From positions 1 to 40,801 of the forward strand of contig JAAYQS010000111.1 in NCBI GenBank assembly GCA_012519155.1: a stretch of 40,801 nt of DNA, in the 5' to 3' direction. A program made the position numbers and the translations under genes. The notes beneath the pieces were generated by a model that did no database searches, was not told where the DNA came from, and was given only the letters and a program-made list of their open reading frames with translations. Below, piece after piece: positions 9,065 through 18,404 of the stretch. Each line of letters starts with the position of its first letter. The first letter of the stretch is position 1. This DNA comes from Clostridiales bacterium. Lineage in GTDB: Bacteria > Bacillota > Clostridia > Clostridiales > Clostridiaceae.

Positions 9065-9109
9065 CATATAAATATTTATAGAATTTTTAATAATTTTGAA
9101 AGGCATATT

Positions 9110-10066
9110 ATGAAAATATATAAATATAATCTCTTAATAAAACTATTAATATTGTTTATTATAATGACAATTTTAATTTTTTTTATAAGATTCTATTTTA
9201 AACCTTTTTGGACTTTGCTTATAATATTTGTTTTAGCTACACCTACGTATAACATACTTTTAAAAGCTGGTATAAATAAAAAAGTTTCAGCAGTTATAAG
9301 TATTGTTTTTTGCAATGTAATGATATTTTTAATTCTTACAATTATAAGTAAGACTTTCTATAATTTATTGTCAAGTTTTTCTGGAGAATTTAATAATATA
9401 TATAATTCTTTTTTGCTTCAATATAAATATATCTTTGATTATATTAAAGATATTCAATTTATTGATGTACTTAATATTGTAGGAAAGGGAAATATTGGCT
9501 TGAAGATAAAAAATACTGGTAATCAATTTATAGCTTATTTTATTGGTAATATTGCATGCTATTTTATTTTTACAGAAAAAGAACAAATATGTTTTATTAT
9601 GAACAAAATACTATCAATAGATATTGTTAATCAAATTAGAAATCAGAAAAATAATATGTTAGAAATGATATTAATTGAGGGTAAACTTATTATATTATCT
9701 ACAATTGCAATTATTATAGGTTTTTACTTTTTAGGTGTTAATAATTATCTTTTTTTAGGACTTATATGTGGTATACTTGATATTCTTCCTTATATAGGAA
9801 CTGTTATAGTTTTTATTCCTCTTATAGTATATAATTTTTTTGTTAAAAGGTACTTTTTTTCTATTGGGCTTATACTTCTTTATGTTTTTGTTCAACTAAT
9901 AAGGGAAATATTAGAAGCAAAATTTCTAGGTAAAAATTTAAAAGTGCATCCTATAGTAATATTTTTGTTTATGTATATATTTATAGAAATGTTTGGATTT
10001 GTGGGAGTAATATTCGGGCCTATTTATTGTATACTAGCTAAAGATATGATATTAAAGGATAATTGA
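9110..10066 (+). CDS. AI-2E/PerM family membrane protein
   Basis: A 318-aa polytopic membrane protein of the AI-2E transporter (PerM/YtvI) family, whose members are permease-like; substrates are mostly unproven and include Na+/H+ or signalling molecules. The family hallmark is in the C-terminal half: GVNNYLFLGLICGILDILPYIG, then FVQLIREILEAKFLGKNLKVHP, then GVIFGPIYCILAK. Two N-terminal segments (about 9-30 and 33-75) and several later ones are strongly hydrophobic. I start at ATG 9110 because GAAAGG precedes it at 9098-9103; the ATG at 9062 lacks an SD. Very AT-rich, isolated by terminator and promoter, and unusual between cdsA and dxr. The true function is unknown. Confidence 0.8.
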   Translation: MKIYKYNLLIKLLILFIIMTILIFFIRFYFKPFWTLLIIFVLATPTYNILLKAGINKKVSAVISIVFCNVMIFLILTIISKTFYNLLSSFSGEFNNIYNSFLLQYKYIFDYIKDIQFIDVLNIVGKGNIGLKIKNTGNQFIAYFIGNIACYFIFTEKEQICFIMNKILSIDIVNQIRNQKNNMLEMILIEGKLIILSTIAIIIGFYFLGVNNYLFLGLICGILDILPYIGTVIVFIPLIVYNFFVKRYFFSIGLILLYVFVQLIREILEAKFLGKNLKVHPIVIFLFMYIFIEMFGFVGVIFGPIYCILAKDMILKDN

Positions 10067-10077
10067 AATAAATTAAT

Positions 10078-10106
10078 TTGTTATTATTTTGATTTTAATA
10101 TACAAT
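10078..10106 (+). promoter_or_regulatory. candidate sigma-A promoter for dxr
   Basis: TTGTTA (10078-10083), 17-bp spacer, TACAAT (10101-10106), about 70 bp upstream of dxr. Confidence 0.5.
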
Positions 10107-10174
10107 AATATAAGTTAGTTAAATAATTTATAGAATGAAATGTAATTTATATATAAAATCTAAGGAGGAATAAG

Positions 10175-11335
10175 ATGAAATTTGTGTCAATATTAGGGGC
10201 TACAGGTTCTATTGGAACTCAAACTCTTGATGTTATTAGAAAAGAAAAAGATAATTTTAAACTTGTAGGAATAACAGCTAACTCATCTGTGAAAAAGATT
10301 ATAGAAATAATTAGGGAATTCAAACCTGAGCATGTAGCAATGATGGATGAAAAAAGTGCTGAAGATGTAAAAGAATTTTGCATGGAAAATAATTTTAATA
10401 CAAATATATATAGTGGAATTGACGGGCTTGTTAAGGTAGCTACTGTCCCTTCTGCAACAATGGTTGTTACATCTGTTGTTGGTATGATAGGTCTTGTCCC
10501 AACTATTGAAGCTATAAAAAAGGGTAAAGATATTGCCCTTGCAAATAAAGAAACCCTTGTAGTAGCAGGGGAAATAGTTATGAAACTAGCAAAGGAAAAT
10601 AATGTTAAGATTTTACCTGTAGATTCAGAACATGGAGCTATTTTTCAATGCCTTAGAGGAAATGAATATAAGGATCTTAAAAATATAATATTAACAGCAT
10701 CAGGGGGACCTTTTAGAGGTAAAACTTATGATGAACTTAAACATATTACAGTAAAGGAAGCATTAAATCATCCTAATTGGAGCATGGGGAAAAAGATAAC
10801 TATTGATTCCGCCACTCTTATGAATAAAGGCTTAGAGGTTATAGAAGCTCATTTCCTTTTTAATTGTCCTTATGATAATATAAAACCTATTGTTCATAAA
10901 GAAAGTATTGTCCATTCAATGGTGGAATATAAAGATGGAAGTGTTATAGCACAACTTGCTTCAGCAGATATGAGACTTCCTATTCAATATGCTATGAATT
11001 ATCCTAAAAGAGAAAAAGCAGTAGCTAAAACTATTGATTTTTATGAAATATCTAAGCTTACTTTTGAAAAGCCAGATTATGATACATTTAAATGTTTAAG
11101 ACTTGCTTTTGAAGCAGGTAAAAAGGCTGGACTTATGCCTACTATATTAAATGGAGCAAATGAAGTGGCAGTAGATCTATTCTTAAAGGAAAAGATTAAA
11201 TTCTTAGATATTGCAGATATTATTGAAGATGCTATGAATTATTTTGAAAAAGAATCTAAAGAAGAATTAACAATAGATAACATAATCTCCTTAGATAAAA
11301 AAGTAAGAAAATATGTTTTAGAAAAATTTAGTTAG
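10175..11335 (+). CDS. dxr: 1-deoxy-D-xylulose 5-phosphate reductoisomerase
   Basis: Converts DXP to 2-C-methyl-D-erythritol 4-phosphate with NADPH, the committed step of the MEP isoprenoid pathway and the target of fosmidomycin. At 386 aa it has the usual size. The NADPH-binding Rossmann motif GATGSIGTQTLDVI is at residues 8-21, ALANKETLV at 121-129, and the metal ligands lie in PVDSEHGAIFQ (Asp150, Glu152). The flexible active-site region contains NHPNWSMGKKITIDSATLMN. SD AAGGAGG precedes the ATG. It heads dxr-rseP-ispG, and ispG carries a later step of the same pathway. Confidence 0.99.
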   Translation: MKFVSILGATGSIGTQTLDVIRKEKDNFKLVGITANSSVKKIIEIIREFKPEHVAMMDEKSAEDVKEFCMENNFNTNIYSGIDGLVKVATVPSATMVVTSVVGMIGLVPTIEAIKKGKDIALANKETLVVAGEIVMKLAKENNVKILPVDSEHGAIFQCLRGNEYKDLKNIILTASGGPFRGKTYDELKHITVKEALNHPNWSMGKKITIDSATLMNKGLEVIEAHFLFNCPYDNIKPIVHKESIVHSMVEYKDGSVIAQLASADMRLPIQYAMNYPKREKAVAKTIDFYEISKLTFEKPDYDTFKCLRLAFEAGKKAGLMPTILNGANEVAVDLFLKEKIKFLDIADIIEDAMNYFEKESKEELTIDNIISLDKKVRKYVLEKFS

Positions 11336-11346
11336 GAGGATTAAAC

Positions 11347-12360
11347 ATGAAATATGTTTTGGCGCTTATAGGTTTTGGTTTACTTGTTATTGTTCATGAG
11401 CTTGGACATTTTATAATGGCAAAAATCAATAAAGTTAAAGTTATTGAATTTTCTATTGGAATGGGACCAAGAATATTATCATATCAAGGAAAAGAAACAA
11501 GATATAGTTTAGCACTTCTTCCTATTGGTGGTTTTGTAATGCTTCTTGATGGAGAAGAAAATATTGATGATCCAGGGTGCATGCTTAATAAATCACATTT
11601 AAGAAGAATAAGTGTAATGATTGCAGGTATTGTTATGAATTTTCTATTTGCTATGGCACTTTTTACAACATTTTATTATAATGTAGGGTTTGGCAGTAAG
11701 GCTTTAGCAGAGGTTACAGAAGACGGAGCAGCAAGTGAAGCTGGAATTTTGCCTGGAGATGAAATAACAAAAGTTGATGGCAAAAAGATGTATATTTATG
11801 ATGATGTTAGCATGGCTATTGCAGAAGCTAAGGATAAGGAAATGGAAATTGAATATGTACGAAATGGAGAAAGTTACAAGACAAATCTTATTCCTAAATA
11901 CAGTGAAGAATATGATAGATATATGATAGGAGTTTCTTTTGAAAAAATACAAAATCCAAGTGTTATTGAAAGTTTAAAGCACAGTACTTTTGAAACTCGT
12001 ACATTAGTTAATGAAACTTTATTTTCAATAAAGAAACTTGTAACAGGTAAAGGTAACTTTAAAACAGATGTTGGAGGTCCTGTTAGTGTTGTTAAAGTAT
12101 CTGCTTCTGCAGCAGAAATGGGAATTTGGAATTTTATATATTTAATTGGTATATTATCAATAAGTTTAGCAGTATTTAATGCACTTCCATTTCCGAAACT
12201 TGATGGAGGTACAACTCTTATATTATTAATTGAAATGATAACAAGAAGGAAAGTACCTGAAAAAGTTTTAACAGCAATAAATGCTTTCGGTTTTATAATG
12301 TTAATGATACTTATGGTTGCAGTTACAATTAAAGATATATTGTTTCCTATAAGTTTGTAG
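11347..12360 (+). CDS. rseP: RIP metalloprotease RseP / site-2 protease
   Basis: Intramembrane zinc protease of the M50B family that cleaves anti-sigma factors and leftover signal peptides (RasP in Bacillus). The 337-aa protein has the zinc motif HELGH at residues 17-21 inside the first membrane helix and a PDZ domain at roughly 115-195 (SEAGILPGDEITKVDG). The second metal ligand motif PKLDGG (Asp286) falls in a C-terminal helix (NALPFPKLDGGT). SD AGGAGG at 11334-11339 overlaps the dxr end region. The dxr-rseP-ispG order is common in Clostridia. Confidence 0.98.
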   Translation: MKYVLALIGFGLLVIVHELGHFIMAKINKVKVIEFSIGMGPRILSYQGKETRYSLALLPIGGFVMLLDGEENIDDPGCMLNKSHLRRISVMIAGIVMNFLFAMALFTTFYYNVGFGSKALAEVTEDGAASEAGILPGDEITKVDGKKMYIYDDVSMAIAEAKDKEMEIEYVRNGESYKTNLIPKYSEEYDRYMIGVSFEKIQNPSVIESLKHSTFETRTLVNETLFSIKKLVTGKGNFKTDVGGPVSVVKVSASAAEMGIWNFIYLIGILSISLAVFNALPFPKLDGGTTLILLIEMITRRKVPEKVLTAINAFGFIMLMILMVAVTIKDILFPISL

Positions 12361-12371
12361 GAGGATAAAAA

Positions 12372-13421
12372 ATGAAAAGAAGAGAAACAAGAAAAATAAA
12401 AGTTGGTAATGTATTTATTGGAGGAGATGCACCTGTTGTTATACAATCAATGACTAATACTGATACAAGAGATGCAAAAAAAACTTTAGATCAAATTAAA
12501 CTTTTATATAATGCAGGTTGCGAAGTTATAAGATGTGCTGTTCCTGATATGGAGGCTGCAGAAAGTATAAAAGAAATAGTTTCTAAATCTCCTATTCCTG
12601 TAGTTGCAGATATACATTTTGATTATAGATTAGCATTAAAGGCTATGGAAAATGGGATAAATGCCCTTAGAATAAATCCTGGGAATATTGGAAGTATTGA
12701 TAGAATAAAGGCTGTAGTAAATATGGCAAAAGAAAAAAATATTCCAATTAGAATTGGTGTTAATTCAGGTTCCCTTGAAAAAGACATTTTAGAAAAATAT
12801 AAAGCTGTAAATGCCCAGGGCTTAGTAGAAAGTGCTTTAAGACATGTTAAAATTCTAGAAGATCTTGACTTTCATGATATTGTAATATCAATAAAATCTT
12901 CTAATGTTTCTATGATGATTGATGCTTATAGATTAGTATCAGAAAAGTGTAATTATCCTCTTCATTTAGGAGTTACTGAATCAGGAACACCTTTTAAGGG
13001 AACTATAAAATCAAGTATTGGTATAGGGACATTACTATCAGAGGGGATAGGTGATACTTTAAGAGTTTCTCTAACAAGTGACCCAGTAGAAGAAATAAAA
13101 GTCGCAAGGGAAATATTAAGGGCTTTAGATTTAAGAAAAGGCGGAGTAGAATTTGTCTCTTGTCCTACATGCGGAAGAACAGCAATAAATTTAATAGAAA
13201 TAGCAAATGAAGTAGAAAAAAGATTAGAAGGAATTAAAAAAGATATAAAGGTTGCAGTTATGGGGTGCGTTGTAAATGGACCTGGAGAAGCAAGAGAAGC
13301 AGATATTGGAATTGCTGGAGGTAAAGGTGAAGGAATTATATTTAAGAAAGGACAAATTATAAAAAAAGTTAAAGAATCTGAACTTGTAGATGAACTTATG
13401 AAGGAAATACAATCTATATAG
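12372..13421 (+). CDS. ispG: 4-hydroxy-3-methylbut-2-en-1-yl diphosphate synthase (flavodoxin)
   Basis: Reductive ring-opening of MEcPP to HMBPP in the MEP pathway, using a [4Fe-4S] cluster. The 349-aa single-form enzyme has a TIM-barrel N-terminal part (VVIQSMTNTDTRD, NALRINPGNIG, GVNSGSLEK) and cluster ligands Cys264 and Cys267 (SCPTCGRT) and Cys299 (MGCVVNGPGEA), with Glu306 completing coordination. The ATG at 12372 follows AGGAGG. It ends the dxr operon, before two tandem terminators. Confidence 0.99.
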   Translation: MKRRETRKIKVGNVFIGGDAPVVIQSMTNTDTRDAKKTLDQIKLLYNAGCEVIRCAVPDMEAAESIKEIVSKSPIPVVADIHFDYRLALKAMENGINALRINPGNIGSIDRIKAVVNMAKEKNIPIRIGVNSGSLEKDILEKYKAVNAQGLVESALRHVKILEDLDFHDIVISIKSSNVSMMIDAYRLVSEKCNYPLHLGVTESGTPFKGTIKSSIGIGTLLSEGIGDTLRVSLTSDPVEEIKVAREILRALDLRKGGVEFVSCPTCGRTAINLIEIANEVEKRLEGIKKDIKVAVMGCVVNGPGEAREADIGIAGGKGEGIIFKKGQIIKKVKESELVDELMKEIQSI

Positions 13422-13507
13422 GTTACTTTTTAGTAAAGGACTTGAAATATAAATGTATATATGATATTATTTATATATAAGATTTATCTTTAATAGCTAG
13501 AGTTTTT

Positions 13508-13535
13508 GAGTGGGCATTTTACCCGCTCTTTCTAT
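13508..13535 (+). terminator. first terminator after ispG
   Basis: GAGTGGG (13508-13514) pairs with CCCGCTC (13522-13528) with one T-G pair and a 7-nt loop, then TTTCTATTT. Confidence 0.75.
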
Positions 13536-13542
13536 TTGTCAG

Positions 13543-13571
13543 CGCAACTATATTTCTTTAGTTGCGTTTTT
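13543..13571 (+). terminator. second, tandem terminator after ispG
   Basis: Perfect 8-bp stem CGCAACTA (13543-13550)/TAGTTGCG (13559-13566), 8-nt loop, followed by TTTTT. Together with the preceding hairpin it insulates dxr-rseP-ispG from rimP. The rest of the 253-bp gap is AT-rich; a weak TTATAG-16-TATATA (13599-13626) is the only promoter-like match. Confidence 0.85.
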
Positions 13572-13674
13572 ACATAAAAATTTTTAAAAGATAGTATCTT
13601 ATAGCTTTTTATGCAAATGATATATATATTAATGCATATTAAGTATTTACAATTAAATATAAGGAGGTATACAA

Positions 13675-14139
13675 ATGCAAAATGATGCCTTAATAAACAC
13701 AGTATTAGAGTTTACAAAGCCAATAGCAAATGATCTTAATTTACTTATTTATTATGTAGAATATGTAAAAGAAAACAAGGACTATTTTCTTAGAATATAT
13801 ATAGATAAGGAAGAAGGCAGCGTATCACTTAATGATTGTGAAAATCTTTCAAGAAGAGTTAGTGAGGTTTTAGATGATAAAGATCCAATTAAGGATCCGT
13901 ATTATTTAGAAGTATCTTCACCAGGTCTTAATAGACAATTACACACACAAGAACATTTCAAAAGATTTATTGGCAGAGATGTATATGTAAAGCTAAAAAG
14001 CCAAGTTGAAGGGATGAAAGAAATTAAGGGAGTTTTGAAAGAGGCTCTTGAAGATGAAATTATAGTTATAAGTGGTGAAAATGAATATAATATACCTAAA
14101 TCAAAAATAAAAAAAGCAAATTTAGATGGGGAGATTTAG
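13675..14139 (+). CDS. rimP: ribosome maturation factor RimP
   Basis: Needed for late maturation of the 30S subunit. The 154-aa protein matches the family (YlxS/P15A): [24 protein letters not shown] in the N-terminal alpha/beta domain and [27 protein letters not shown], the strongest signature, at about 80-106. The C-terminal half forms the SH3-like barrel. SD AAGGAGG precedes the ATG at 13675. It starts the nusA-infB operon 14 bp before nusA. It assembles with the same 30S subunits as infB and rbfA products. Confidence 0.98.
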   Translation: MQNDALINTVLEFTKPIANDLNLLIYYVEYVKENKDYFLRIYIDKEEGSVSLNDCENLSRRVSEVLDDKDPIKDPYYLEVSSPGLNRQLHTQEHFKRFIGRDVYVKLKSQVEGMKEIKGVLKEALEDEIIVISGENEYNIPKSKIKKANLDGEI

Positions 14140-14153
14140 AAGGAGGATTAATA

Positions 14154-15320
14154 ATGAACGCAGAGTTTATAGGTGCTTTAAAAGATCTTGTTAAAGAAAA
14201 AGGTATTAGTGAAGATTTAATATTTACTACAATAGAGGATGCTATGGTTGCTGCCTATAAGAAAAATTATGCAAATCCTAATACAGCTGCTCAAAATGTA
14301 AGAGTAAATATGGATAGAGAAACAGGGGAAATAAAAGTATTTGCTCAAAAAGTTGTTTGTGAGGAAGTTTATGATGATGTAACAGAAATTTCTATTGAAG
14401 ATGCTAAAGCAATTAGTCCTAAATATGAGGAAGATGATATAGTAGAAATTGAAGTTACACCAAGAAACTTTGGAAGAGTTGCAGCACAACTTGCAAAACA
14501 AGTTGTAACTCAAAGAATTAAGGAAGCAGAAAGAAATATTATCTATAATGAATACAAAGAAAAAGAATATGATATAATAACAGGTACAGTTTTAAGAAAA
14601 GATAAAGATATGGTATTTGTTAATTTAGGTAAACTTGAAGGGGTAATTGTTCCTAAGGAACAAATACCAGGTGAACAATACTACTTTAATGAAAAATTAA
14701 AACTTTACATTGTAGAAGTTAAAAATGGTTCAAAGGGAGCTCAAATACATGTTTCAAGAACTCATCCTGGTCTTGTTAAAAGACTTTTTGAACTTGAAGT
14801 TCCAGAAATATATAATGGAATTGTAGAAATAAAGAGTATTTCAAGAGAAGCTGGTTCAAGATCTAAAATTGCAGTATTTTCAAATGATGAAGAAGTAGAT
14901 GCAATGGGAGCTTGTGTTGGACCTAAAGGTATAAGAGTTCAAAATATTGTAGATGAACTTAAAAATGAAAAAATTGATATAATTAAATGGAGCAAAGATC
15001 CAAAGGAATTTATCGCAAATTCTTTAAGTCCAGCTAAGGTTTTAAGCGTTGTAGTTGATGAAGAAACTAAATCTGCAAAGGTTGTAGTAGATGATAATCA
15101 GCTATCATTAGCAATAGGAAAAGAAGGACAAAATGTAAGGCTTGCAGCTAAACTTACAAATTGGAAAATTGATATAAAGAGTAAGTCACAAGCTGACGAA
15201 ATGCCAGAAGAAAGTGATGATTTTACAATTGAAAATGAATATGTTGAAAATGAAGATTTAAATGATTCATCAGAGTTTGAAGTTGTAGAAGAAGATTCAA
15301 ACAATGAAATAATAGAATAA
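14154..15320 (+). CDS. nusA: transcription termination/antitermination factor NusA
   Basis: Binds RNA polymerase and nascent RNA, promoting pausing, intrinsic termination and antitermination. The 388-aa protein has the N-terminal RNAP-binding domain (1-125, NAEFIGALKDLVKEKGIS...), an S1 domain (about 133-200, TGTVLRKDKDMVFVNLGKLEGV), then KH1 and KH2 (VGPKGIRVQNIVDEL; LAIGKEGQNVRLAAKLT). The tail after about residue 347 is very acidic and low-complexity, as is usual in Firmicutes, which lack the C-terminal repeats of the E. coli protein. SD AAGGAGG before ATG 14154. Confidence 0.99.
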   Translation: MNAEFIGALKDLVKEKGISEDLIFTTIEDAMVAAYKKNYANPNTAAQNVRVNMDRETGEIKVFAQKVVCEEVYDDVTEISIEDAKAISPKYEEDDIVEIEVTPRNFGRVAAQLAKQVVTQRIKEAERNIIYNEYKEKEYDIITGTVLRKDKDMVFVNLGKLEGVIVPKEQIPGEQYYFNEKLKLYIVEVKNGSKGAQIHVSRTHPGLVKRLFELEVPEIYNGIVEIKSISREAGSRSKIAVFSNDEEVDAMGACVGPKGIRVQNIVDELKNEKIDIIKWSKDPKEFIANSLSPAKVLSVVVDEETKSAKVVVDDNQLSLAIGKEGQNVRLAAKLTNWKIDIKSKSQADEMPEESDDFTIENEYVENEDLNDSSEFEVVEEDSNNEIIE

Positions 15321-15334
15321 TAGGGAGGTTTTTT

Positions 15335-15598
15335 ATGAAAGTAAAAAAAATTCCTATGAGAATGTGCACTGGCTGTATGGAAATGAAACCTAAAAAAGAA
15401 TTAATAAGAGTAGTAAAAAACAAAGAAGGAGAAGTTTCTGTAGATTTAACTGGCAAAAAAGCTGGAAGAGGTGCGTATATTTGTAAAAGTGCTAGTTGTT
15501 TAGAAAAAGCAGTTAAAACAAAAAGATTAGGAAGAAATCTTGAAGTTGTAATTGACGAGGAATTGCTAAATAAATTAAAGGAAGAAGTAGAAAAATGA
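15335..15598 (+). CDS. ylxR: YlxR family RNA-binding / nucleoid-associated regulator
   Basis: Small basic 87-aa protein of the DUF448/YlxR family, which in Bacillus (RnpM/YlxR) binds RNase P RNA and influences gene expression. The family signature is complete: RMCTGCMEMKPKKELIRVV with Cys11 and Cys14, then GKKAGRGAYIC and CLEKAVKTKRLGRNL. SD GGGAGG precedes the ATG at 15335. The stop overlaps the start of the next gene by 4 bp (ATGA), indicating translational coupling. Position between nusA and infB is conserved. Confidence 0.96.
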   Translation: MKVKKIPMRMCTGCMEMKPKKELIRVVKNKEGEVSVDLTGKKAGRGAYICKSASCLEKAVKTKRLGRNLEVVIDEELLNKLKEEVEK

Positions 15599-15909
15599 AT
15601 AAGTTTTTAAATTTTCTTGGCTTAGCTAAAAGATCAGGAAGTATTATTGAAGGTTATAGCAAATGTAATGAGCAAAGAAATAAAAAGAAAATATACTTAT
15701 TTATAATTTCAAATGATGCATCAGAAGCGTCAAAAAAGAAGTTTAAAAATCATTGTAATGACAATAATATAAAATATATTCAAAATTTCTCTAAGGAAGA
15801 ATTAGGAGCAGCAGTAGGAAGACCAGAAATTAAGATTATTGCTATTTTAGATAACAATATTGCAAAAAAATTAGTGGCTCTTTACCAGGAGGAAGAAAAT
15901 ATGAATTAA
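15595..15909 (+). CDS. ylxQ: L7Ae-family ribosomal protein (YlxQ)
   Basis: A 104-aa L7Ae/L30e/S12e/Gadd45-type protein, a fold that recognises kink-turn RNA. The family entry [23 protein letters not shown] and the middle [21 protein letters not shown] are typical, as is the [26 protein letters not shown] part. Start ATG 15595 overlaps the ylxR stop; its SD (GGAAG) lies within ylxR. It is followed by infB after 22 bp. Binding partner is not established; the context points to ribosome or RNase P function. Confidence 0.95.
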   Translation: MNKFLNFLGLAKRSGSIIEGYSKCNEQRNKKKIYLFIISNDASEASKKKFKNHCNDNNIKYIQNFSKEELGAAVGRPEIKIIAILDNNIAKKLVALYQEEENMN

Positions 15910-15931
15910 AATAATTAAGAGGGGTGATCGT

Positions 15932-18034
15932 ATGTCTAAAATAAGAGTATATGAATTAGCTAAAGAATTAAACATAAGTTCAAAAGAACTTATAGCAATG
16001 TTAATGGATGAATTTGATGTAAAAGTAAAAAATCATATGAGCGTTATTGAGGATGAAGATGCAGCATTAATAAAAGAATTACTAGGTTCTTCAGATGAAG
16101 ATAGTAACAAAAAAGACGAAAAGGAAAACAAAAAAGAAGAAAAAGAAGTTAAAAAGAGTATTGTAGATGAATACGAAGATATTTTGTCTGAAGAAGTTAA
16201 CAAAGGTAATAAAAGAAAGAAAAAAACAAAAAAACAAATAGCAGCAGAAAAAGCTCAAAAAGAAGCAGAATTCGCTGAAAATACAATTCTTGAAATAGGT
16301 GAAACTATTACTGTTAAAGAATTATCTGATATGTTAAAAAAATCTTATGCTGAGGTTATTAAGTCATTAATGATGCATGGTGTAATGGCTGCAATGAATC
16401 AGGAAATAGATTATGATACAGCAGCTAAAGTTTGTGATGAATTTGGAATATTATGTGATAAAAAAGAAGTTACATCAGAACTTGAATCTTTAGACATAGA
16501 AGATGAAAATGATGAAAATGCAGTTAAAAGACCACCTACAATAACAGTTATGGGGCACGTTGACCATGGTAAAACATCACTTCTTGATGCCATAAGAAAA
16601 TCAAAGGTAATAGCTTCAGAAGCAGGTGGAATTACACAACATATAGGTGCCTATACTGTAACAATAAAAGGAGAAAAAATTACATTTCTTGATACTCCAG
16701 GACACGAAGCATTTACTGCTATGAGAGCAAGAGGTGCTCAAATAACAGATATTGTTATTTTAGTTGTTGCTGCAGATGATGGTATTATGCCACAAACAAA
16801 AGAAGCTATAGATCACTGTAAAGCTGCAAATGTTCCAATAGTTGTTGCTATTAATAAAATAGATAAACCAGGGGCTAATATAGATAGAGTTAAACAAGAA
16901 CTTACTGAATATGGCTTAGTGGCTGAAGATTGGGGCGGCGATACTATATGTGTACCAATATCAACAAAGAAAGGACTTCATATAGATCAACTTCTTGAGA
17001 TGGTTTTATTAACAGCAGAAATGCTTGAACTTAAGGCTAATCCAAATAGAAAGGCTAAGGGTACTGTAATTGAGGCACAACTTGATAAAGGTAGGGGTGC
17101 TGTTGCATCACTTCTTGTTCAAAGTGGTACATTAAAAGCAGGAGATTCTATTTTAGTTGGATCAACTTATGGTAGAATAAGAGCTATGTTTGATGATGAT
17201 GGAAAGAAGATAAAATCTGCTGGACCATCAATTCCAGTAGAAATATTAGGACTTTCTGAAGTCCCAGCAGCTGGAGATAGATTTATTCAAGTAAAAGATG
17301 AAAAAACAGCTAGAACTATGGCTGAAGCTAGAAAAGAAGCAATTAGAAAAGAAACTTTAAATGCATCTCATAGAGTATCTCTTGAAGATTTATATAATCA
17401 AATTAGGGAGGGTACTGTTAAAGAACTTACAATTATAGTAAAAGCAGATGTTCAAGGTTCTGTTGAAGCTATAAAACAATCTTTAGAAAAACTTTCTACA
17501 GATGATGTTATGGTAAGAGTTATACATGGGGGAGTTGGTGCAATAACTGAAACTGATGTTACCCTTGCTGCAGCTTCAAATGCTATTATTATAGGATTTA
17601 ATGTAAGACCTGATTCTAATGCTACAGGAGCAGCTGAAAGAGAAGGCGTTGATATAAAAACATATAGAATTATCTATGATGCTATTGAAGATGTTAAATC
17701 AGCAATGATTGGTATGCTTGAACCTGAGTATAGAGAAATAGTACTTGGAAAAGCTGAAGTTAGAGAAGTATATAAAATTTCTAATGTAGGTACTATTGCT
17801 GGATGCTATGTTAAAGATGGTAAAATGGTAAGAAATGCTGAAGTTAGAGTTATTAGAAATGGTATTGTTATATTTGAAAGTGCTCTTGCTTCCCTTAAGA
17901 GATTTAAAGATGATGTAAAGGAAGTTACATCAGGTTTTGAATGTGGACTTAGTATTGAAAAGTTTAATGATATTAAGGAAGGCGACGAAATAGAAGCATT
18001 TAGAATGGAAGCTATAGCAAGAAAAGAACTTTAA
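15932..18034 (+). CDS. infB: translation initiation factor IF-2
   Basis: GTPase that delivers fMet-tRNA to the 30S initiation complex and promotes subunit joining. The 700-aa protein has an IF2N domain ([22 protein letters not shown]) and a highly charged linker at about 55-118. The second N-terminal region follows ([15 protein letters not shown]), and then the G domain with GHVDHGKT (208-215), DTPGHE (254-259) and NKID (308-311), then domains II-IV. The ATG at 15932 follows GAGGGGTGAT. The N-terminal region is short compared with E. coli IF-2, as is usual for Clostridia. Confidence 0.99.
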   Translation: MSKIRVYELAKELNISSKELIAMLMDEFDVKVKNHMSVIEDEDAALIKELLGSSDEDSNKKDEKENKKEEKEVKKSIVDEYEDILSEEVNKGNKRKKKTKKQIAAEKAQKEAEFAENTILEIGETITVKELSDMLKKSYAEVIKSLMMHGVMAAMNQEIDYDTAAKVCDEFGILCDKKEVTSELESLDIEDENDENAVKRPPTITVMGHVDHGKTSLLDAIRKSKVIASEAGGITQHIGAYTVTIKGEKITFLDTPGHEAFTAMRARGAQITDIVILVVAADDGIMPQTKEAIDHCKAANVPIVVAINKIDKPGANIDRVKQELTEYGLVAEDWGGDTICVPISTKKGLHIDQLLEMVLLTAEMLELKANPNRKAKGTVIEAQLDKGRGAVASLLVQSGTLKAGDSILVGSTYGRIRAMFDDDGKKIKSAGPSIPVEILGLSEVPAAGDRFIQVKDEKTARTMAEARKEAIRKETLNASHRVSLEDLYNQIREGTVKELTIIVKADVQGSVEAIKQSLEKLSTDDVMVRVIHGGVGAITETDVTLAAASNAIIIGFNVRPDSNATGAAEREGVDIKTYRIIYDAIEDVKSAMIGMLEPEYREIVLGKAEVREVYKISNVGTIAGCYVKDGKMVRNAEVRVIRNGIVIFESALASLKRFKDDVKEVTSGFECGLSIEKFNDIKEGDEIEAFRMEAIARKEL

Positions 18035-18051
18035 GTTAGAGGGTGATATTT

Positions 18052-18402
18052 ATGTCTAATTATAGAGGCGGTAGAATAAATGAAGAAGTAAAAAGAGAAA
18101 TAAGTAATCTTATAAGAAATGAAATTAAAGATCCAAGAATAACTGCAATGATATCTGTAACAGAAGTAGATGTTACAAAAGATTTAAGCTATGCAAAGGT
18201 ATATGTAAGTATCTTTGCAAAAACTGAAGAAGAAAAACAAAGTAATTTTGAAACTTTAAAAGGGGCAGCTGGTTTCTTAAGAACAGAAATTGCTCACAGA
18301 ATTAATTTAAGGCAAAGTCCTCAAATTTTATTTGAATTAGATAAGTCAATAGACTATGGTATGCATATTGAAGATTTAATTCAAAAAACTAAGGAAAAAT
18401 AA
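18052..18402 (+). CDS. rbfA: ribosome-binding factor A
   Basis: Cold-shock-type 30S maturation factor acting on the 5' end of 16S rRNA. The 116-aa protein has the KH-like fold signature: NYRGGRINEEVKREISNLIR, KDPRITAMISVTEVDVTKDL and YAKVYVS, then LRQSPQILFELDKSIDYG. I start at ATG 18052. The SD AGAGGGTGAT (18038-18047) lies correctly in front of it, while an in-frame GTG at 18043 lies inside that SD. Follows infB by 17 bp. Confidence 0.98.
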   Translation: MSNYRGGRINEEVKREISNLIRNEIKDPRITAMISVTEVDVTKDLSYAKVYVSIFAKTEEEKQSNFETLKGAAGFLRTEIAHRINLRQSPQILFELDKSIDYGMHIEDLIQKTKEK

Positions 18403-18404
18403 TT

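Noticed and set aside
9062-9109. Longer start for the AI-2E-family gene at ATG 9062
   Set aside because: No SD, and the 16 extra residues are not hydrophobic or family-like, while ATG 9110 has GAAAGG at good spacing.
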